From contig JADPYG010000090.1 in the NCBI GenBank assembly GCA_017654735.1, forward strand, positions 434,001 through 498,000: DNA of 64,000 bases. Reading direction: 5' to 3'. Source of the stretch: Vishniacozyma victoriae. Taxonomy: Eukaryota; Basidiomycota; Tremellomycetes; Tremellales; Bulleribasidiaceae. Position 1 is the stretch's first letter; each line of letters opens with the position of its first letter. Positions 58,286 through 64,000 of the stretch are shown here, in pieces. The translations under genes were made by a program, and so were the position numbers. The notes beneath the pieces were generated by a model. The model was not told the origin of the DNA. It did not search any database and saw nothing but the letters and a program-made list of their open reading frames with translations.

Positions 58286-61200
58286 TCAAATCCTGTTCCC
58301 CAGCGCCGCCTCCTGTTTGTCATTCTGCTCCTTGAGCCGATCCAGCAAATTCTGTAATCTCTCCTCTACCGTCCTCTGACCTCCTGAATCCGCACTCCCA
58401 AAAGACATTGCACTGGGACTAGGTTGACCATAACCGATAGTCTGAGTTGTATCCTTTCCACCTCCAGCACTGACATTCGCTCGATGCGCAGCAAACCCCT
58501 GTCGGACCATCATTTGTCTTTTTGGACTGAAACCGCCAGCGGGGACTTGGGCAGTGCGGCTCGGAGCAAAGATTGGTGGAGGTGGGGTCGGTCTTTGGAG
58601 AGATCGAGGTGGGTTGGGAGAAGGGGGATCTGCGAAGCGAGGATCAGGCGAGGTATGCGCGGTATCGTCTTCGCCACTACGTGATTGATCTGCCGAGTAT
58701 GGGAAAGGCGACGAATGACCAGTGCTATTTCCAGGAAGGGGATCCCTTGGAAGACCCAGATGACGGATATCGATCCTTCCCCTAGAAGCGTCAAGATCAC
58801 GAGATAGGTGATCGATCAGATCGGCCACATCACCCGATGCAGCGCGATAAACGAATGTCTCGGGTCGCTGGACTGGGGGACCTCGTTCTCGATGTCGAAG
58901 GTTGAGAGCTGGGGTAGCACAATCGGCCGCTCGATTAGGCCAGGCAGGAGCAGACTCGTACTGACCACTCGACACTTCGGAAGAGACGGAATCTTGACGA
59001 GAGTGGTGCGAGAATTGGTAGTCATCCTCATCGTCCTCTTCACTTCGCATTCCATTCACCAGTGACCAGACCACTTGACCATCGGCATATTCGCTACATT
59101 ATCAGCTTATTATTGGAGAACCAGGCAGCGCAGCTCACCAGATCTCTACAGCCTGTGATTTGTGGCGATCAACTCCACCTTCCAACTCAGGATGAGGAGC
59201 CAACATCTCCTCCTCATCTGCATCATGCCCACCATACAGATCATAAAGCGATCCACCGGTCGATGATCGTCGCTTCGACCCATCCGAGATTCGACTCTGA
59301 CCTCCAGGAGATGAATGTAGTCCGCTGAAGCTGGAACTGTGACCCTGTCCTTGTGACCTGGTGGAGCCAGCGAGAGGATGAAGGAATCCGAGACCCTTGT
59401 TACCAGGTTGATTATCGGGTATATCTCCCGACCTGTTCGATTGGATAGTTCCCGTACTGAAATTTCGGCGGTGAGAAGAGGTGGGTGGACTGCTAGAGAC
59501 GAGTTCGTGATCTTCTCGAGTCAGATTGAGGGGTTTTCGTTTGATGGACTGTTTCCGACCACCCCCGAATTTTCGGCTGGAGTCAGGCGACTCGAATGCG
59601 AATCCAGCTTTGTTCTTGGTAGGTGTCGTTGGACCGGCAGGTAACGTGGGCGGATGTGGGAGGAGTAACGTTCGTCGAACAACGACGTTTCTCGGCTCGG
59701 GTACTGGTTCCTGCACCTTGGGCACGGGGACAGCTGGCGCTGGGGCTTCCGCCGCTTTACCCTTCTTTTTCGAGAATGATCGGAAAAGACCACCCTTCGC
59801 TTTAGGCTCGCTCGATTGTGATACCGACGGATTTCGTACGAGGGACTGTAACTGTGTCTGCGAGACTGAGGCAGTTGAATTCGAGAGGGAATTAGAGGTA
59901 GGTGCGCTTGGTTGATGAGATCTGGAAGATGCAGTCGTGGCAGACCGATCGAGCATACCATTCGCGACCAACATCTGATCCAGTTGTTCCTGGTTCAAAC
60001 CCAACGCTCGACCAGATTCAATGAATCTGGCGACAGTAGAGTCGGAAGACGAATGCGAGTGATCTCCGCTCTTTGCATCCTGTAAGTGAGTGGCTGGTCC
60101 ATCGTCAAATCTCGAGTCGGGAGCTTGAGCTCGAGGCATCTGCTCAGCAACCTGCTGCATAGTCGGCTGATATGGCATAGGCGGCGAGATCGGTCGATCT
60201 CGAATAGCAGGGTTCCTAGGTTGTTTGTTCGAAATAGGTGGGAACTTGAAATTATCAAGATCGGGCGAGATCGGTGAATCGGAAGGAAGCTTGACAGCAG
60301 CAGCAAGGTTCTTTTCAGTCTTGGGCGTAGGTCCAAGAGCTGGACTGGTAGTCGTCGATTTGGAGGGTGTGACGGGTCGTGGCATTGGTGCTGGAGTAGC
60401 GGTTTCTGGGGTATTTTGACCAGATACTGAGGGGCGAGATCTGAAACCCAACTTTCGCCATCGTCCACTTCCTTTGCCGGAACCACTTGTCTTTTCCAAT
60501 GCCTTTTTGGTACTTGCGTCGATTGGAGCTTCAGGTGGTGATAGGGGATTGGTAGGTACGTTCGAAGACGAGGAAACCAATTTGGGGCCGGAGATTGAAA
60601 ATACCCCCTTTTTGGTAGGTTTTCTCTCCAGTTTGGAACCGCCAGTCGTAGGTGTCCTATTGAGAGCGGCAGTAGCGGCAGCGATTCTCGCTTCGAAATC
60701 TCTTCGTACTTCTGGATCTTCATCAAGAGCAACTTTGCCTTCTCTGATATTCGCAGGGTTTCTGGCCGAAGGGTTCCGACTCAATTGATCAGATACGGGT
60801 GTATGTATCATATCATCGTGACCCTCTGCCGAAGGGGTCTGAGCGGATGTAAGAGGTGGTTCGACAAGAGCCGTTTGTGATCGCTTAGCAGTGTTGGGAG
60901 CGGAAGCGTATTGAAGACCTTGGTTCTGCGCCGCCTTTTCCGCTGCCGATGGGGGAGTAAACATGTTGGCGAGCGATTGCGAAGCAGTAGGTAGAGGAGC
61001 AGTACTAGGGGCTTCTCTTTCGTGTGAAGGTCGACGCCAGGAAGAGGGAGGAACCGGTGTCTGGCCTCGGGCAAGTGACGCGGACCGTTGCGGTAGGCTG
61101 GCATTAGGAATAGCGGGTGAGGACTACTGGTCAGCACAGTGACATATGCGTGACGGGAGACTTACGCTGATGATAGGACTATCATCCCGATAGGCTTGGC

Positions 61201-63674
61201 GCTCTGCCTTTGCCTTCTCCACTAATCTCTTTTGCAGGTGAGCCAAATCATCTTGACCCAATCCGCTCAATTTCTTCAATTGATCCGATAAAACAGCGGC
61301 CGAGGGCGTCTCGATGACTTGAGGCTCTTCCTCACTTGACGAACGCTCATTCTCCAGGAGGTGACCCCAAATATCCTGCATGTCGTCGTTGTCCTCGAAA
61401 CCGGAACCCGTCGAACTGACGGATGCAGTACGATATAATCCGGAGACCGCTTGTTGCGTGGCTGGAACATCTCCTTCCTCGGAGACAGCTCTGGATTCGT
61501 CTCCGGTAGCACTATTTATACTCCACCCAAGAGCACCACGAGCCTGTTCCATATGTTGTTGTGGGTTTTGAGCGGCTCGACTCATCTCGCGTCGATGTGC
61601 CACCTCGCGGATATCGGGGGTGTTCTCCTCCAGCTCGCCCTCACTCTCCTCCTGAATCATAGCGGGTGAAGTTGCCGAGACATTCGAGCTGGGCCTCCGA
61701 CTCCATGATGGACGCTGTTCTCCCAACATCCTATTCTCGTGGGATTGGGATGCGACTTGTTTCAAAGGCGAGTCTTCGTCCTGTCGATTCTCTGCTGCCT
61801 GACTGACTGATCTCGAACGGCTCAAGGAAGATGTTCGGGAAGTGACGGTTGGTGGGTGAGTGGGTGTCGATCCAGCTCGAAGATGACCTCTGAGGTACGC
61901 CAGAGGGTCTGCCGAAGAATTCTCACTATTCTGGGCGATGGGGATATTTCCAGTCGGAGTTGCAGATCGCGAAGAAACAGATCCATCCGATCGGTGCATC
62001 GATCCGATGGGTCGAGGTTGTCCAGGTATATAGCCCGGTACAGGTGATACAGCACTTGGCGAAGATGTAGACGGTGAAGGCACATGCTTAGCAGGCAACA
62101 TCTTGATTGGCGTCAAGATAGGTTCGGGTAAATGAGCTCGTGCCGATAAATTTCGAGCTAATGTCAAAGGCGGGATGGGGTCGGCAGTACCTTCCACCTG
62201 GGCTTTGAGGTTATGAGAGCGAGGCGAGGGAGGTAGGCGCGATGGCGAGGGTGGCTCGACTGGAATAGAGTAAGCCGTCTCGGGCTTGGCGGGTGAGATA
62301 CCATAGGGAAAGGGCGCAGAATGCTGGGATTGGAAAGAGCCGTCCGAATCCGTGTAGGAGGGCCGACGAAGACGATCGGTCTCATGATCTCCTTCCTCAG
62401 ACACTTCCTCCTCCTCTGCCTCCAGCACCTCTTCGTCCTCCATGACCGGTAACTCGTCGAACGGATCGGCCATTTGCTCGCGTCGAAGCCTGAGGTCGAT
62501 TTCGATCAAAGCCTTGGAGATCCTCTTCTGCTGTGCCGGGGTCAAGCTGGCTAAGTGGGATTGTCGTTTCGCCCTTCTGTCCTGGCTTTTGCCGACATCG
62601 GTGAAGTGTTGCGTCTCTGCTGGCGCAGAGGCCGGGATCATGCTGGTCGACGAGGAGGCCGAATGACCACCGCTACGTGTAGCTTTCCCGTTATCGAGCA
62701 CCGAGGTAGATGTGGGGGTAGCTGTCTCATCCGAGGTTCCAGAGGTGGACCTCGTATGTGGGAATTTCTCGTCTGCTTGAGAGGCCATAGAAGGTAGAGG
62801 TACGGTCGCATCACTAGGCGAGGTTTCGTTCGAATGTGTCCCTTTGCCCGACCTTTGCTGCTGTTTCCCGACATTCCTCAAATACGTCTCATCCCTCATT
62901 TGCGATCTTCCACTGAACCCATACGACTTGATCTTGGGCGCCTGCTCCTGTTGCTGCTGCGCTCCGAAAGTCTGGAACGAAGTGAAAGAAGATGAAGTTG
63001 GTGGAGGGGAGGCCTGCGAACTGGTAGATCCGCTAAGCGCATTCCGATCTCGGGTGATTGTACTATCGCTTGATTGGGATAAGATTGATGGACTAGAAGT
63101 GGACGTGGAGATATTGCTTCGACTCAGGTAATCTGTTGAATGACTCTTCCATGCTGTTGATGGTGCTGATCCGTCCCATGGTTCGGAAGGGGGCGAGTAT
63201 GGTCCTGAATTATCCCTCATTTCCGCAAAGAGTAGTTCCTCCTCTTCCAAAGTGAGCGATAGGCCATCTTCCCGAGCTCGCTGGGAAGCAAGAAGTGACC
63301 TTAAAGATGTCTCTGGCGCGGTCGATAATTTCGGCAAGAGTACGGAGAATCGCTGCGAGAGTCTATATTATCAGCAGAGCACCTTCTATGCGTGTAAAGA
63401 CAGCGTACCCAGGCATCATTAACGAGTTCCTGATATCCACATTCAGACTCGGGGCCTTATCATCCACCCTCCTTGTACCAGCTAATGGTGCTGATGACGG
63501 TCCTGCCCTGCCTCCATTCCCAGCTCCAAAGGCCTGATCAAGCGCTTCTTTTCTCTTGCCAGCTTTCTTATCGCTCACAGTTACAGCCTTCTTTAATATT
63601 CCTCCCGTCGTCTGCGAGTCTGCCGGTGCTTTAGCTTTCGAGGTTTGCTCTTTGTGACGCGCAGCAATTGACAT
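58286..63674 (-). CDS. very large Ser/Pro-rich disordered protein
   Basis: Not recognised. Four coding exons read in frame across short introns near 63345-63406, 61112-61163 and 59087-59131, giving about 1,700 residues. A 5' UTR intron probably precedes the ATG at 63674 (MSIAARHKEQTSKAKAPADS). Recognisable islands are SLRSLLASQRAREDGLSLTL, KRISKALIEIDLRLRREQMA with an acidic run, then VEICEYADGQVVWSLVNGM near the last intron, and a C-terminal coiled-coil-like TVEERLQNLLDRLKEQNDKQ. The rest is Ser/Thr/Pro-rich and very probably phosphorylated. No enzyme domain is seen. Size, the conserved-looking island and the terminal coiled coil suggest a scaffold or polarity/cell-cycle regulator, which is inference only. 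The whole span is one gene, although intermediate introns make it look like two. Confidence 0.6.
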
Positions 63675-64000
63675 CGACCGCTTTCGACTATATTATGAGC
63701 TTGGGCCTGTGATACAAGGAGGGTAATTACCTGAAGAGCATATCCATCTTGGGCGATCCTCAGATGGGACACCAGTGATGGTGTGTACGCAAACGATGTA
63801 GATATGATTTTCGGCGTGACGGCGTCGCGTAAGGTTGAGTGGTGGGTTGATTCGTGATTTCTTTTTGTCCAGGTCGTGCTCAAGTAAAGGGTCGTGATGC
63901 GTGCTATCGTGTATGCGGATATCAAGGGTTCTGAGCGTAGGCGAGAATAAGCTTGAATATGCGAATACGGTAATTGGGTGATGAACGATTATAGGAATAG
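63675..64000. other. upstream region at window end
   Basis: This holds the probable 5' UTR intron (GTAATT...CATAATATAG) and promoter of the large minus-strand gene. No other gene is supported before the window ends. Confidence 0.4.

Noticed and set aside
59521..60732. Long alternative frames inside the large minus-strand gene
   Set aside because: Low-complexity codons keep other frames open. The main frame links through consensus introns on both sides.
61124..63337. A separate gene from the 737-codon frame
   Set aside because: Consensus introns at both ends connect it in frame to exons on either side, so one long gene is more likely.

Overview
This window is nuclear DNA from a basidiomycete fungus, most likely a tremellomycete yeast of the Cryptococcus/Kwoniella type. 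Genes are closely packed on both strands and split by many introns of mostly 40-60 nt. Introns start GTAAG/GTGAG/GTATG and end with a CTGAC, CTGAT or CTAAT branch site lying only a few bases before the acceptor AG, a style typical of Tremellales. The protein set is eukaryotic and fungal (20S proteasome, MCM5, EB1, septin, Zn2Cys6 and HSF-type factors). I saw no prokaryotic operons, rRNA, tRNA, CRISPR or intact transposon. Genus-level placement is inference.

Layout. 0-9 kb: a metallo-beta-lactamase-fold enzyme, a small UPF0642-like ribosome-biogenesis protein divergent from proteasome subunit alpha-1, a GPI-type cell-surface cupredoxin, an FYV7-like rRNA-processing protein, and translation factor eIF1. 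8.5-25.4 kb: checkpoint clamp subunit Rad1, an orphan acidic protein, a divergent septin-like GTPase, two orphan genes, Golgi guanosine diphosphatase GDA1, a small secreted orphan, and the Fe-S DNA helicase CHL1. 25.8-41.4 kb: an orphan, a BAR-like protein, a Zn2Cys6 regulator, EB1, a tandem pair of Nudix hydrolases, a sugar transporter divergent from a transaldolase-family enzyme, and MsrB. 41.6-64 kb: an arrestin-like PPxY protein, ribosomal protein L26 (uL24), an eIF4A-like protein with ruined ATPase motifs, an HSF-domain factor divergent from MCM5, GPN3, an Ala/Ser/Thr-rich secreted protein, and a roughly 1,700-residue Ser/Pro-rich protein.

Working together: most genes are unrelated housekeeping neighbours. 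RAD1, CHL1 and MCM5 share a genome-maintenance theme, and RAD1 and MCM5 each have an ACGCGT MCB-type site about 95 bp upstream of the start codon. The transporter/transaldolase pair shares a promoter region and may serve carbon uptake and pentose metabolism. The observations most worth a second look are the degenerate DEAD-box protein, the tandem Nudix pair, the unusual eIF1 gene (poor start context, inserted loop, decoy splice acceptor), and the MCM5 exon whose only coding content is the ATG. Coordinates of multi-exon genes run from start codon to stop codon and include introns. All splice sites were deduced by eye from reading frame and consensus.
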